From the NCBI GenBank assembly GCA_900049755.1, contig LT160593.1, positions 1,233,683-1,297,682 on the forward strand: a stretch of 64,000 nt of DNA, given 5' to 3'. The notes beneath the pieces were generated by a model, which ran no database searches, was not told the DNA's origin, and saw only the letters and a list, made by a program, of their open reading frames with translations. Position 1 is the first letter of the stretch, and each line of letters begins with the position of its first letter. Origin of the DNA: Corynebacterium provencense. Lineage in GTDB: Bacteria; Actinomycetota; Actinomycetes; Mycobacteriales; Mycobacteriaceae. Of this stretch, positions 14,852-23,869 are shown piece by piece. Both the position numbers and the translations under genes were made by a program.

Positions 14852-14922
14852 ACCGCCCCCGTCTCCCCGACTTCCCCCGCATGGACGGTGTGGGCGGGAC
14901 GACACGACGGACCATGGACCGC

Positions 14923-14941
14923 TTACCTGTCTTTCAGGTAA
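14923..14941 (+). promoter_or_regulatory. Inverted repeat over the ribosome site of the membrane-protein gene
   Basis: TTACCTG-tcttt-CAGGTAA is a perfect 7-bp inverted repeat. Its right arm contains the only ribosome-site-like AGG, which ends 9 nt before the ATG at 14951. In RNA it would form a hairpin that hides the site; in DNA it could be an operator between the divergent infC and DUF2339-like genes. A similar half (AGACAGGTAA) occurs at 44886-44897. Confidence 0.5.
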
Positions 14942-14950
14942 CTTTGCCTC

Positions 14951-16891
14951 ATGAACTCAAACGACGGCACCCGGGGACGGCCCGGGGGGCCCGGGGACAG
15001 AGATCGTGACAGAGAACCCGGATCTCCGCCCGAGCCCCCTGCCACCAGAGACGCCGTCACCGGGGCCATCTCCTGGCTGGGCGCGACCTTTCTCGTGATC
15101 GGCCTGGTTTTCCTCACTGTCCAGGCAGTCGACCAGCAGTGGATCGAGGCAGATGTCGCCGTGGTCATGGTCACGGTTCTGTCACTGACACTCACCGGTG
15201 CCGCCCTCGCAGTCCACGTCAGGGCTCCGCAGGGCCCCGTGGCCCCTGCCGTGCTGACCGCCGGTGTGCTGGGGCTCTACGCGGTCATCATGATCATGGC
15301 CCTCGGGCTCCAGTGGTTCAGCACAGGTACCGCCGCTTCGTTGACGACAGCAGCTGCCGTTCTGGCACTCGGAATCGCCCGCGTGTGGGACCGTCAGTGG
15401 CTCGCCGCCGTCCTGCTCGCCGCAGGTGTCCCGTCCCTCACCATCCTCACATCCGTGATCGCCCTGGAAGGCAGTCACTCCGTCGCGGGCGCCGGAGGTC
15501 TCCTCCTGCTTGGACTGGCCGGATGGACAAGTGCTCTACGTCGCGCGTGGATCGCCGTCGATGCCGTCGCTGCAGTGGTCTTCATGACGGGGATCTCTTA
15601 TGCCCCGCTGGGTATTTCGCTCACCGGTGCGACGGTTGTCACGACTGCGGCGGCGATCACGGGGGTCGGTGTCGTCGCACTGGCCGGGGTGACAGGAAAG
15701 TACGGTTCGGCGTCCACGGCCGTCGTCGCTTCTCTCCTCACGCGCTGGATCCCGGCTTCGGCGGTTCCGGTCGCCGCCCTGCTGCTGTACCCGGACCCGG
15801 ACCCCGTCGGCAGGGGGACCGGCGGGATTCCGGCCGCAGCCTGGTGTGCGCTCGGGGTCGCCGTCCTCACCTGCGCGGTGCCTGTCGCCCGGGAGCTCAC
15901 CCACCGGGATGCACTCACTGCCCCCGCCCGCCCTGTCGGGCCCGCTCGCCGCGCCCCGGGCGTTCCCGTCTTCTACCCCGGCTACCCACCTTCGCAGGCC
16001 CCTGCTGACCTGAGCGGACGGCTGCCCGCACCGACACCCGGCCGCTCACGAGACAACGCACAGGGCCACCCACCTGCCTACCTGCCCGCCCCCGCAGTCG
16101 GTACGCCGGCTCCCCCTCCTGCGCCCGCCCCCGCGACGCCGGGGCTCCCACCGTATCCCGGCTGGCCTCCACCTCCCCTGCCCCAGGTTCCCGCTGCTGT
16201 CGCCGACAGCATGAGAACCGGTTTCTGCACAGGGACAGCGGCGACCACGCTGGCACTGACGGTCCTCTACGTCAGTACCGCGCAGTTCTGGTGGCCACTG
16301 CTGCTCATTGCTCTGCTTGCGGCGATGATGTGGTTCACCCCACCTCTTCCGTCCGCCCTCTACAGGGTCCTCGGTGTGTGGACACTCCTCGTGTCTGTCC
16401 CCCTCCTGATCCCCGCCTGGGACCCTGCCGCCGGCTACGTCGGGGAGTTCACGTGGCTCCCCGCCCTGCTCTACCTTCCCCTCGCGGGGTTGGTACTCGG
16501 CCGGGCGATTCCGCTGCACCTGACACAGACGTCCGCTGCCGTCGTCGCCGGTGTTCTGCTTGTCGCCGGGTCCTCTGCACTTCCCCTCATCGCACGCACC
16601 CTCACCGACACCGGAACATCGTTCATGGTCGGCCACCTCACAGTGTCCGTCCTGTGGATGCTCACCGGGGTGTACCTGCTGACCCGGGTGGACGCCACCG
16701 CCGGCCTGGGGGTGACCGCCCTGGCGACGGCGAAACTCGTCCTCTTCGATCTCTCCACACTCGACGGTCTGATCCAGGTGGCGGCATTCATCCTCTGCGG
16801 CCTGATACTCCTCGTCTGCGCCGCGTTCCGGGAACGCGGCGGGCGGCGGGCAGAACAGGAACACACTCCTCCGGCATCACCGGCGAGCTGA
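14951..16891 (+). CDS. Polytopic membrane protein, DUF2339-like
   Basis: A 646-aa integral membrane protein of unknown function. A short Gly/Arg/Pro/Asp-rich cytoplasmic N-terminus (about 35 residues) is followed by some eight hydrophobic segments. A proline-rich linker of about 100 residues comes next (roughly 330-430), then another six or seven hydrophobic segments. The C-terminal block ATAKLVLFDLSTLDGLIQVA followed by FILCGLILL resembles the end of DUF2339 membrane proteins, which is the basis of the call. It is transcribed divergently from infC and converges on uvrA with a 35-bp gap. No operon partner is visible. Confidence 0.75.
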   Translation: MNSNDGTRGRPGGPGDRDRDREPGSPPEPPATRDAVTGAISWLGATFLVIGLVFLTVQAVDQQWIEADVAVVMVTVLSLTLTGAALAVHVRAPQGPVAPAVLTAGVLGLYAVIMIMALGLQWFSTGTAASLTTAAAVLALGIARVWDRQWLAAVLLAAGVPSLTILTSVIALEGSHSVAGAGGLLLLGLAGWTSALRRAWIAVDAVAAVVFMTGISYAPLGISLTGATVVTTAAAITGVGVVALAGVTGKYGSASTAVVASLLTRWIPASAVPVAALLLYPDPDPVGRGTGGIPAAAWCALGVAVLTCAVPVARELTHRDALTAPARPVGPARRAPGVPVFYPGYPPSQAPADLSGRLPAPTPGRSRDNAQGHPPAYLPAPAVGTPAPPPAPAPATPGLPPYPGWPPPPLPQVPAAVADSMRTGFCTGTAATTLALTVLYVSTAQFWWPLLLIALLAAMMWFTPPLPSALYRVLGVWTLLVSVPLLIPAWDPAAGYVGEFTWLPALLYLPLAGLVLGRAIPLHLTQTSAAVVAGVLLVAGSSALPLIARTLTDTGTSFMVGHLTVSVLWMLTGVYLLTRVDATAGLGVTALATAKLVLFDLSTLDGLIQVAAFILCGLILLVCAAFRERGGRRAEQEHTPPASPAS

Positions 16892-16926
16892 ACCCGATCT
16901 GAGTCCCGTCCCCTGTCGATCCGGTT

Positions 16927-19791
16927 TCAGGCGGTGTGCAGGGCCGGGAGCAGGTCCCTCAGGTACCTTCCCGTGTGGGACTCTTCCACCCCGGCGACAT
17001 CTTCGGGTGTCCCCTGCGCCACCACAGTGCCACCACCGGCACCACCCTCCGGGCCCATGTCGATCACCCAGTCCGCCGCCTTGATGACGTCCAGGTTGTG
17101 TTCGATGACCAGGACGGTGTTGCCTTTGGCAACCAGTCCCTGGATGACAAGCATGAGCTTGCGGATGTCCTCGAAATGCAGTCCGGTGGTCGGCTCGTCG
17201 AGGATGTAGATTGTCCTGCCGTTGGACCGCTTCTGCAGCTCACTGGCAAGTTTCACTCTCTGCGCCTCACCACCGGACAGGGTCGTCGCCGCCTGCCCCA
17301 GCCGGACATAGCCCAGTCCCACGTCGACGAGGGTGTCGAGATACCGGGAAATCGAGGTGACCGGCGCGAAAAAATCGGCGGCCTCGCTGATGGGCATGTC
17401 GAGGACCTCCGCGATGGTCTTCCCCTTGTACCTGACCTCGAGTGTCTCCCGGTTGTACCGGGCACCGTGACAGACCTCGCAGGGGACGTAGACGTCGGGG
17501 AGGAAGTTCATCTCGATCTTCAGCGTCCCGTCACCGTGGCATGCCTCGCACCGGCCGCCCTTGACATTGAAGCTGAACCTTCCGGCCTTGTAACCTCGGA
17601 CCTTCGCCTCCGCCGTCTCGGCGAAAAGGGCCCGGATCTTGTCGAAGACTCCGGTGTATGTCGCGGGGTTGGACCGTGGCGTCCTTCCGATGGGACTCTG
17701 GTCGACGCGGACCAGTTTGTCGAGCTGCTCCAGCCCCGTCACCTTACGGTGGTGGCCGGGGACCTGACGTGCACCGTTGAGCCGGTTGGCCAGCACCCGG
17801 GCCAGCACACCGTTGACGAGACTGGACTTGCCCGAACCGGAGACCCCGGTGACGCAGGTCAGGACGCCGAGGGGGAAATCAACGGTGATGTCCGCCAGAT
17901 TGTTCTCGGTGGCCCCGTGAACTGTGATCACCCGCTCCGGGTCGACTTCCCTGCGGTGGTCAGGCACGGCGAGGACCCGTCGCCCCGACAGGTACTGCCC
18001 GGTTATCGACTCCTCACAGTCCAGAATTCCGGCGGGTTTCCCCTGGTAGACGACATGACCACCGTATTCGCCGGCGCGGGGGCCGATGTCGACCAGCCAG
18101 TCAGCGTTCCGGATCGTCTCCTCGTCATGCTCGACGACGATCAGGGTGTTGCCGATGTCACGGAGGTGTTCCAGAGTGGCGATCAGGCGGGTGTTGTCCC
18201 GCTGGTGCAGACCGATCGACGGTTCATCGAGCACGTAGAGCACCCCGGCCAGCCCCGAACCGATCTGTGTGGCGAGCCGGATTCTCTGGGCCTCTCCGCC
18301 GGACAGGGTGCCCGCAGCCCGGGACATCGACAGGTAGTTCAGACCGACATCGATGAGGAACCTCAGTCTGGCCTGGATCTCCTTGAGCACCCGCCCGGCG
18401 ATCATCTCGTCCCTGGCGTTGAGGGTGAGACTGTCGAGGAATGAACTGGCGTCCTCGATGCTCATCGCCGACACATCGGCGATCGACTTCTCCCCCTGCG
18501 CGGAATCCACGGTGACCCGCAGGATCTCGGGCCGCAGGCGGGTACCTCCACATGCCGGGCACGGAACCTCGCGCATGTAGCCGAGGTACCGCTCCTTCTG
18601 GTTTTCACTCTCCGCCTGATCGATCTTGCGGTGGAGGTACGGGAGGACGCCCTCGAACGGTGCCGAATACTGCCGCGACCGGCCGTACCGGTTCCGGTAA
18701 CGCACGGTGATCTCCTGCGGATGTCCCTCCAGGACCGCCTTCTTTTCTTTTTTCCCCAGCTCAGACCACTTCGTCTGCGGAGATATCCCGAGATTGTCCG
18801 CCAACGCGGTCAACAGTTTGTCGAAGTACCTGTGGTTCGGGCTGGAGGCCCACGGCGCGACTGCACCGACCAGGGGAGCGTCCGTGTCCGGTATGACCAG
18901 CTCCTCGTCCACCTCCAGTTTCGTGCCGAGACCGTCACATGCCGGGCAGGCACCGTAGGGACTGTTGAAGGAGAAACTTCTGGGTTCCAGCTCATCGATG
19001 GCCAAGGCGTGCCCGTTGGGGCAGGCCATATTCTCGGAGAATCTCCGCCGCCTGTTGCTGTCGTCCTCCGGGAGCCCCACGAAATCGATGATGACCCGGC
19101 CGTCCGCCAGCCCGAGGGCGGTCTCCACCGACTCGGTGAGCCGCTGTTTCTGGGAGGCCTTGACCTGGAGCCGGTCGACGATGACGTCGATGTCATGCTT
19201 GACCTGTTTCTCCAGCTGCGGGGGGTCAGTCAGACGGTAGGTTTCCCCGTCCACGAGGACCCTTGCGTACCCCTGGGAGGCAAGATCCTCGAACAGGTCG
19301 ACGAACTCCCCTTTCCGGGTCCGGACCACCGGCGCGAGCACCTGGAACTTCAGCCCCTCCTCCATGTCCAGGACCTGGTCGACGATCTGCTGCGGCGTCT
19401 GTCGTTCGATCCTGGCGCCGCACTCGGGGCAGTGTGCCACGCCGGTCCTGGCGAAAAGGAGCCGGAGGTAGTCGTGGATCTCGGTGATCGTGCCGACCGT
19501 CGAACGCGGGTTACGGTTCGTCGACTTCTGGTCGATCGACACCGCCGGGGACAGGCCCTCGATGAGATCCACGTCCGGCTTGTCCATCTGGCCGAGGAAC
19601 TGGCGCGCGTAGGAGGACAATGACTCCACGTACCGGCGTTGTCCCTCGGCGAAGATGGTGTCGAACGCGAGGGAGGACTTCCCTGAGCCTGACAGACCGG
19701 TGAAGACGATCATCCGGTCGCGGGGCAGGTCAATGTCGACACCTTTGAGGTTGTGCTCGCGGGCACCGCGCACGGTGAGGATCTCAGCCAC
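16927..19791 (-). CDS. uvrA: Excinuclease ABC subunit A
   Basis: Damage-recognition ATPase of nucleotide excision repair. The 954-aa product has two ABC ATPase modules. The first Walker A is [16 protein letters not shown] (about residues 30-45), there are two [11 protein letters not shown]-type signatures, and the second Walker A is [14 protein letters not shown]. Cys pairs of the zinc modules ([19 protein letters not shown]) are present. The start is GTG at 19789-19791 with AGGAG 8 nt upstream. A LexA-like box lies about 170 bp upstream, fitting SOS control. Confidence 0.98.
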   Translation of the reverse strand: MAEILTVRGAREHNLKGVDIDLPRDRMIVFTGLSGSGKSSLAFDTIFAEGQRRYVESLSSYARQFLGQMDKPDVDLIEGLSPAVSIDQKSTNRNPRSTVGTITEIHDYLRLLFARTGVAHCPECGARIERQTPQQIVDQVLDMEEGLKFQVLAPVVRTRKGEFVDLFEDLASQGYARVLVDGETYRLTDPPQLEKQVKHDIDVIVDRLQVKASQKQRLTESVETALGLADGRVIIDFVGLPEDDSNRRRRFSENMACPNGHALAIDELEPRSFSFNSPYGACPACDGLGTKLEVDEELVIPDTDAPLVGAVAPWASSPNHRYFDKLLTALADNLGISPQTKWSELGKKEKKAVLEGHPQEITVRYRNRYGRSRQYSAPFEGVLPYLHRKIDQAESENQKERYLGYMREVPCPACGGTRLRPEILRVTVDSAQGEKSIADVSAMSIEDASSFLDSLTLNARDEMIAGRVLKEIQARLRFLIDVGLNYLSMSRAAGTLSGGEAQRIRLATQIGSGLAGVLYVLDEPSIGLHQRDNTRLIATLEHLRDIGNTLIVVEHDEETIRNADWLVDIGPRAGEYGGHVVYQGKPAGILDCEESITGQYLSGRRVLAVPDHRREVDPERVITVHGATENNLADITVDFPLGVLTCVTGVSGSGKSSLVNGVLARVLANRLNGARQVPGHHRKVTGLEQLDKLVRVDQSPIGRTPRSNPATYTGVFDKIRALFAETAEAKVRGYKAGRFSFNVKGGRCEACHGDGTLKIEMNFLPDVYVPCEVCHGARYNRETLEVRYKGKTIAEVLDMPISEAADFFAPVTSISRYLDTLVDVGLGYVRLGQAATTLSGGEAQRVKLASELQKRSNGRTIYILDEPTTGLHFEDIRKLMLVIQGLVAKGNTVLVIEHNLDVIKAADWVIDMGPEGGAGGGTVVAQGTPEDVAGVEESHTGRYLRDLLPALHTA

Positions 19792-19936
19792 CGGTGAACT
19801 CCTGATCTTCTCGGTTTCCAGTCGTCGTCATGCCCGGGACGTGTCTGCGGGTGTCCGCACCGCCCCGCGCCTCCGGTAGCGGCGGTGACTGTTCGCACAG
19901 CCCCTCAACCGACCGGTGCAGTCGTGTTCTTCGTGA

Positions 19937-19978
19937 AGTCTACGTCATTTCCGTCCCCGATATCGAACACCTACTCGA
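19937..19978 (-). promoter_or_regulatory. uvrA promoter with LexA-like (SOS) box
   Basis: TCGAACACCTACTCGA (19963-19978) matches the actinobacterial SOS box TCGAACNNNNGTTCGA at all but two positions of the second half. On the minus strand a -10-like TAGACT lies at 19937-19942, so the box covers the -35 region, the usual place for LexA repression. The rest of the 286-bp gap between uvrA and the divergent hydrolase shows no ORF. Confidence 0.6.
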
Positions 19979-20077
19979 CAACTGTCCCCCCTGACGTCAC
20001 CGGAAGTCCTCCGGCGTCTCCCGGGTGCGGCGTCCTCCCCGGACACTGCAGTCCCGGCAGTCGCTTAGGGTGGAACC

Positions 20078-20827
20078 ATGATCACCTCAGATGACGCCAC
20101 CGCCCGCCCGGGGACCGGAACTTTCAGCCACCTCTCCGGGCCCCGCGAGGCCCACAGCCTGTCCGTGACCTGCTCCGGGAGTGTCGGGGAGATTCCCGTC
20201 ACCCTCGTCAAGACCACGGTCGGCGACATGGACAACAACTGCTACCTCATCACCGCCGGCGGGGACGCCCTGCTCATCGACGCCGCCGATGACGCCACCC
20301 ATCTCCTCTCCCTCGCAGAGCAACTCGGGGTGACGATCACCGACGTCCTGACGACCCACCGGCACTCCGACCATGTCAGGGCGCTTGCGGAGGTTCTCGC
20401 GGCGACCGGGGCGCGCCACCACTCCGCCGGACCCGACGCGCCCGCCCTGCCTTCACCGTCGGACCGCACCTGGGGAGACCCCCGTTCACCGGAGGGCGAC
20501 GCCGGAGAACCCCTCGCCCCGGCGTCGCCGGCGCTCGGCGAACTGGGTATGCTGGTCGTCCTGTTGCGCGGACACACCCCCGGCGGGCTGGCCCTGTACC
20601 TGCCGACCGATGACGGTCCCGCCCATCTGTTCACCGGAGACAGTCTCTTCCCCGGTGGCGTGGGCAACACCGCCTCCCCGGAGGACTTCAGACTCCTGCT
20701 CGGTGATGTGACCTCGCGATGCTTCCGATACCCGGACACCACCGCGGTCCACCCCGGCCACGGAGACGACACCACCCTCGGCGCCGAACGTCCACACCTG
20801 GACGAGTGGCGCGACCGGGGATGGTGA
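20078..20827 (+). CDS. Metallo-beta-lactamase-fold hydrolase
   Basis: A 249-aa enzyme of the glyoxalase II-like branch, probably a thioester hydrolase. Metal ligands are visible: TTHRHSDHV (the HxHxDH motif, about residues 89-97), a further His in LLRGHTPGGLALYL, FTGDSLFPGGVG with the bridging Asp, and VHPGHGDDT near the C-terminus. The first ~45 residues are not part of the fold. The position next to uvrA is the same as in mycobacteria. TAGGGT ends 6 nt before the ATG with no ribosome site, suggesting a leaderless message. Confidence 0.88.
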   Translation: MITSDDATARPGTGTFSHLSGPREAHSLSVTCSGSVGEIPVTLVKTTVGDMDNNCYLITAGGDALLIDAADDATHLLSLAEQLGVTITDVLTTHRHSDHVRALAEVLAATGARHHSAGPDAPALPSPSDRTWGDPRSPEGDAGEPLAPASPALGELGMLVVLLRGHTPGGLALYLPTDDGPAHLFTGDSLFPGGVGNTASPEDFRLLLGDVTSRCFRYPDTTAVHPGHGDDTTLGAERPHLDEWRDRGW

Positions 20828-20861
20828 CGCCCCGGAACACACCCACACAGACCAGGAGATC

Positions 20862-23312
20862 ATGTCCGACCTGCAAGACTCTCCCATCACCACCGGCACC
20901 TCCTCCCCCGGTGACCCCGGGTCACCACGACCGGCCGCACCGGAGAAGACACCGGCCGGGGTAGCTGAGGAACAGCACCGGCTCGACGAACTGCTGGCGC
21001 TCGTGGACTCTGCCCGGCAACGTCTCACCGACCGTGTCCGCGCCGTCCAACGACGCACCGCAGACATCGACCACCCCCAGGCACTGCTGGAACGCGACCA
21101 CGAGACCTACGAGATATCCCGGCGCCTCTCCGAGTACTCCGCCGCAGAGATAGGTCTGTTCTTCGGACGCATCGACGTCGAGGACGACGACCCCGAGAAT
21201 CCGGAGACCGACGACGGTCCCGGCGGAGACGGCAGTGTCCTCGACCGCCGCTACATCGGCCGGATCGGCCTGCACGCCGACGACGAGCAGATGCGGACCC
21301 TTCTCATGGACTGGCGGGCCCCGATGGCCAGGCCCTTCTATCTCGCCACCACACTCCACCCCGAGGGTGTGCATGTCAGGCGTCACATCCGGACCTCGGG
21401 ACGGACCGTCACCGACGTCACCGACGAACGACTGTCCGGTGACACCGGATTCGACGCCACCGACCGGGGCGAAGGATCTGTGGCCAGGGAGGGCGCCCTG
21501 CTCCACGCGGTGAACCGTGCCAGGTCCCGCCACATGACCGATATCGTGGACACGATCGTGGCGGAGCAGGACCGGATCATCCGTGAGACTCACCGCGGCG
21601 TCACCGTGGTCCAGGGTGGTCCGGGCACCGGGAAGACCGCGGTCGCACTCCACCGCACCGCCTACCTCCTGTACACCTGGCGCGAACAGCTGGAGAGGAC
21701 CGGTGTCCTCATCATCGGACCCAACCGCCGGTTCCTCGACTACATCTCCCAGGTTCTCCCGAGTCTCGGAGAGACCGGAGTCGTCCTCGCCACACCCGGA
21801 ACCCTCTATCCGGGGGTCACGACCCGACCCATGAGCGCAGAACCTCTGCTCTCCCAGGAGGTCAAGGGTTCCGTCGAGATGGTGGACATTCTCAGGTACG
21901 CGGTGCGTGACAGGGAGACGGTGCCGGAAGAGCCGGTCGAGTTCCTTGTCGACGGTGTGACCCTGTACCTCACCCCGGCCATGGCCCGGGCCGCACGTAC
22001 CACCGCCCGCAGGTCCAGGAAGCCGCACAACCAGGCCAGGGACAGGTTCCGGGACAGTGCACTCGACCGTCTCAGGGACGCCATGGCCGAGAAGATCGGC
22101 GCGGACCCTCTGGGAGGCCGGAACCTCCTCTCCGCCGCCGATCTCCGGCAGCTGAGGGAGGATCTCGGCACGGAGCAGCAGATACTCGACGTCCTGGACG
22201 AACTCTGGCCACTGCTGACCCCCGAGGAGGTGCTCGCCGGACTCTACGGGTCGCGGGACGCCGTGGACTCCGCAGCGTCCGACTACGACGATCTGACCCG
22301 GGACGCCCTGCTGCGCTGCGACGGAACCGTGGCCCCCGATGACTGGACGGAGGCTGACGCCCCGCTCCTCGACGAGCTGGCGGAGATCCTGGGCATCGCC
22401 GGAGCCGAGGAAGCTGAGGCCACGGAGCGGAAGAAGTGGAAGGAGCAGGTTGCCGAGGCACAGGAGGCCCTCGACATCCTCACCGGTTCCGCCTACCAGG
22501 ACCTCGACGACGGTACCGACGCCGAAATCCTCATGGCCTACGACGTCATCGACGCCGAACAGCTCGCCGAGAGGCAGCGGGTCCGGGAGACCATGTCCAC
22601 CGCTGAGCGTGCGGCCGCTGACCGTACCTGGGCCTTCGGTCACGTCATCGTCGACGAGGCCCAGGAGCTGTCGGAGATGGCCTGGCGGATGGTGTTCCGC
22701 CGGTCCCCGAACCGGTGGATGACTCTCGTCGGTGATCCGGCGCAGACCGGCAGCCCCGCCGGAGTGGACAGCTGGGCGGACGCACTCGGCCCGTTCGTCA
22801 GTGACCGGTGGAAACTCCACGAACTCACCGTGAACTACCGCACTCCGGCGGATATCGCGGAGATCGCCACGCAGATACAGTCGGTGGTCGCTCCCGGGCA
22901 GAGGACCCCGTCCTGTCTCAGGGAGACCGGAACCGGTGTGCGGGAGGCGGTTCTCCGTGACCTTCCGCGTGCCCTGGAGGACGCCGTGGAGGCGGCGGGG
23001 CCCGGCCTCACCGGTGTGATCGCCACCGCAGGGCGGCTCCCCGGACTGCGCAGCCTGGCCGACAGTACCGCCTCCACCCGACCGCGGGACCGGGGGACGG
23101 ACGAGGACACCGCACAACCCTCCGGAAACCACGGCGAGGTGGTCGTCACCGATGTCAGCGGGGCCAAGGGACTTGAGTTTGACGAAGTCGTACTCGTGGA
23201 GCCTGCAGAGATTGCCGCGGCCTCGCCCCAGGGACTCAACGATGTCTATGTCGCTGTGACCCGTGCCACCCAGGGGCTGACACTGGTCCATGACCTGGAG
23301 CTTCCCTGGTGA
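20862..23312 (+). CDS. HelD/HelR-like UvrD-family ATPase
   Basis: Superfamily 1 helicase-like protein of 816 aa. Relatives (HelD in Bacillus and mycobacteria, HelR in Streptomyces) bind RNA polymerase and release stalled or rifampicin-bound enzyme. An N-terminal coiled coil (about residues 35-95) precedes Walker A GGPGTGKTAVALHRTAYLLY (about residue 252). The DEAQELSEMAW Walker B lies near residue 595, followed by GDPAQTGSPAG and the C-terminal motifs VNYRTPADIAEIA, DVSGAKGLEFDEVVLV and NDVYVAVTRATQGL. AGGAG precedes the ATG by 4 nt. It lies 34 bp after the MBL hydrolase and is probably co-transcribed. Confidence 0.88.
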   Translation: MSDLQDSPITTGTSSPGDPGSPRPAAPEKTPAGVAEEQHRLDELLALVDSARQRLTDRVRAVQRRTADIDHPQALLERDHETYEISRRLSEYSAAEIGLFFGRIDVEDDDPENPETDDGPGGDGSVLDRRYIGRIGLHADDEQMRTLLMDWRAPMARPFYLATTLHPEGVHVRRHIRTSGRTVTDVTDERLSGDTGFDATDRGEGSVAREGALLHAVNRARSRHMTDIVDTIVAEQDRIIRETHRGVTVVQGGPGTGKTAVALHRTAYLLYTWREQLERTGVLIIGPNRRFLDYISQVLPSLGETGVVLATPGTLYPGVTTRPMSAEPLLSQEVKGSVEMVDILRYAVRDRETVPEEPVEFLVDGVTLYLTPAMARAARTTARRSRKPHNQARDRFRDSALDRLRDAMAEKIGADPLGGRNLLSAADLRQLREDLGTEQQILDVLDELWPLLTPEEVLAGLYGSRDAVDSAASDYDDLTRDALLRCDGTVAPDDWTEADAPLLDELAEILGIAGAEEAEATERKKWKEQVAEAQEALDILTGSAYQDLDDGTDAEILMAYDVIDAEQLAERQRVRETMSTAERAAADRTWAFGHVIVDEAQELSEMAWRMVFRRSPNRWMTLVGDPAQTGSPAGVDSWADALGPFVSDRWKLHELTVNYRTPADIAEIATQIQSVVAPGQRTPSCLRETGTGVREAVLRDLPRALEDAVEAAGPGLTGVIATAGRLPGLRSLADSTASTRPRDRGTDEDTAQPSGNHGEVVVTDVSGAKGLEFDEVVLVEPAEIAAASPQGLNDVYVAVTRATQGLTLVHDLELPW

Positions 23313-23355
23313 GCGGGAGCAGGCAGGCCTCCGGGACATGCGCCGGCGGTGACCG

Positions 23356-23790
23356 CTACACGGTGTGCACGATCATGACATCGCAGTCGGACTGACGTGC
23401 GACGTCTGCGGGAACTGACCCGAGGAGCCTTCCGGTCAGCGAATTGATCCCCCGATTGCCGACGACGAGCAGATCCGCATCCACATCGGTGACTATCCCC
23501 ATGAGTGCCTCCACCGGCGACCCTGCCTTGATTACAGTTCTGACGTCGGCGCACCCGGCCTCCTCCGCGGCAGCGACGGCCGACTCGAGGTTCTTCTGGG
23601 CCGGGGTGTCACCGACAACGGTCTTGGAGTCCATCCGGACGGCCTGGACGGCCGCGTCCTGGTCAGGATAGTAGGCACAACCGACCACCAGTGTGGCGTC
23701 GAACGCCGCTGCCAGAGATGCTGCACGCCTCACCGCCAGAAGAGAGGACTCTGAACCGTCGGTCCCGACAACGATGGTGCTGTAGCTCAT
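23356..23790 (-). CDS. Universal stress protein
   Basis: A 144-aa single-domain UspA-fold protein. It has the N-terminal IVVGTDGSESSLLAVRRAA and the C-terminal ATP-binding motif GNRGINSLTGRLLGSV (G-2x-G-9x-G-S). It therefore probably binds ATP, as the mycobacterial type does. An AAGGGACGG ribosome site precedes the ATG. A promoter-like A-run followed by TACCCT lies about 50 nt upstream. It converges with the HelD-like gene (43-bp gap) and follows uvrB on the same strand. Confidence 0.92.
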   Translation of the reverse strand: MSYSTIVVGTDGSESSLLAVRRAASLAAAFDATLVVGCAYYPDQDAAVQAVRMDSKTVVGDTPAQKNLESAVAAAEEAGCADVRTVIKAGSPVEALMGIVTDVDADLLVVGNRGINSLTGRLLGSVPADVARQSDCDVMIVHTV

Positions 23791-23869
23791 GCCCGTCCCT
23801 TCACTGAATCCCGTTCACACGCACCAGGGTATTTTTTCCCGGTGAGTGACCGGCCCCCAGGTTACCCCA

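Noticed and set aside
20922..23339. An 805-codon minus-strand open frame opposite the HelD-like gene
   Set aside because: Shadow frame. The plus strand encodes all helicase motifs in order.
23820..23869. Hairpin plus poly-T between uvrB and uspA as a terminator
   Set aside because: The T-run on the plus strand precedes the stem, and on the minus strand the stem is followed by A's. It reads better as an AT-rich element of the uspA promoter.
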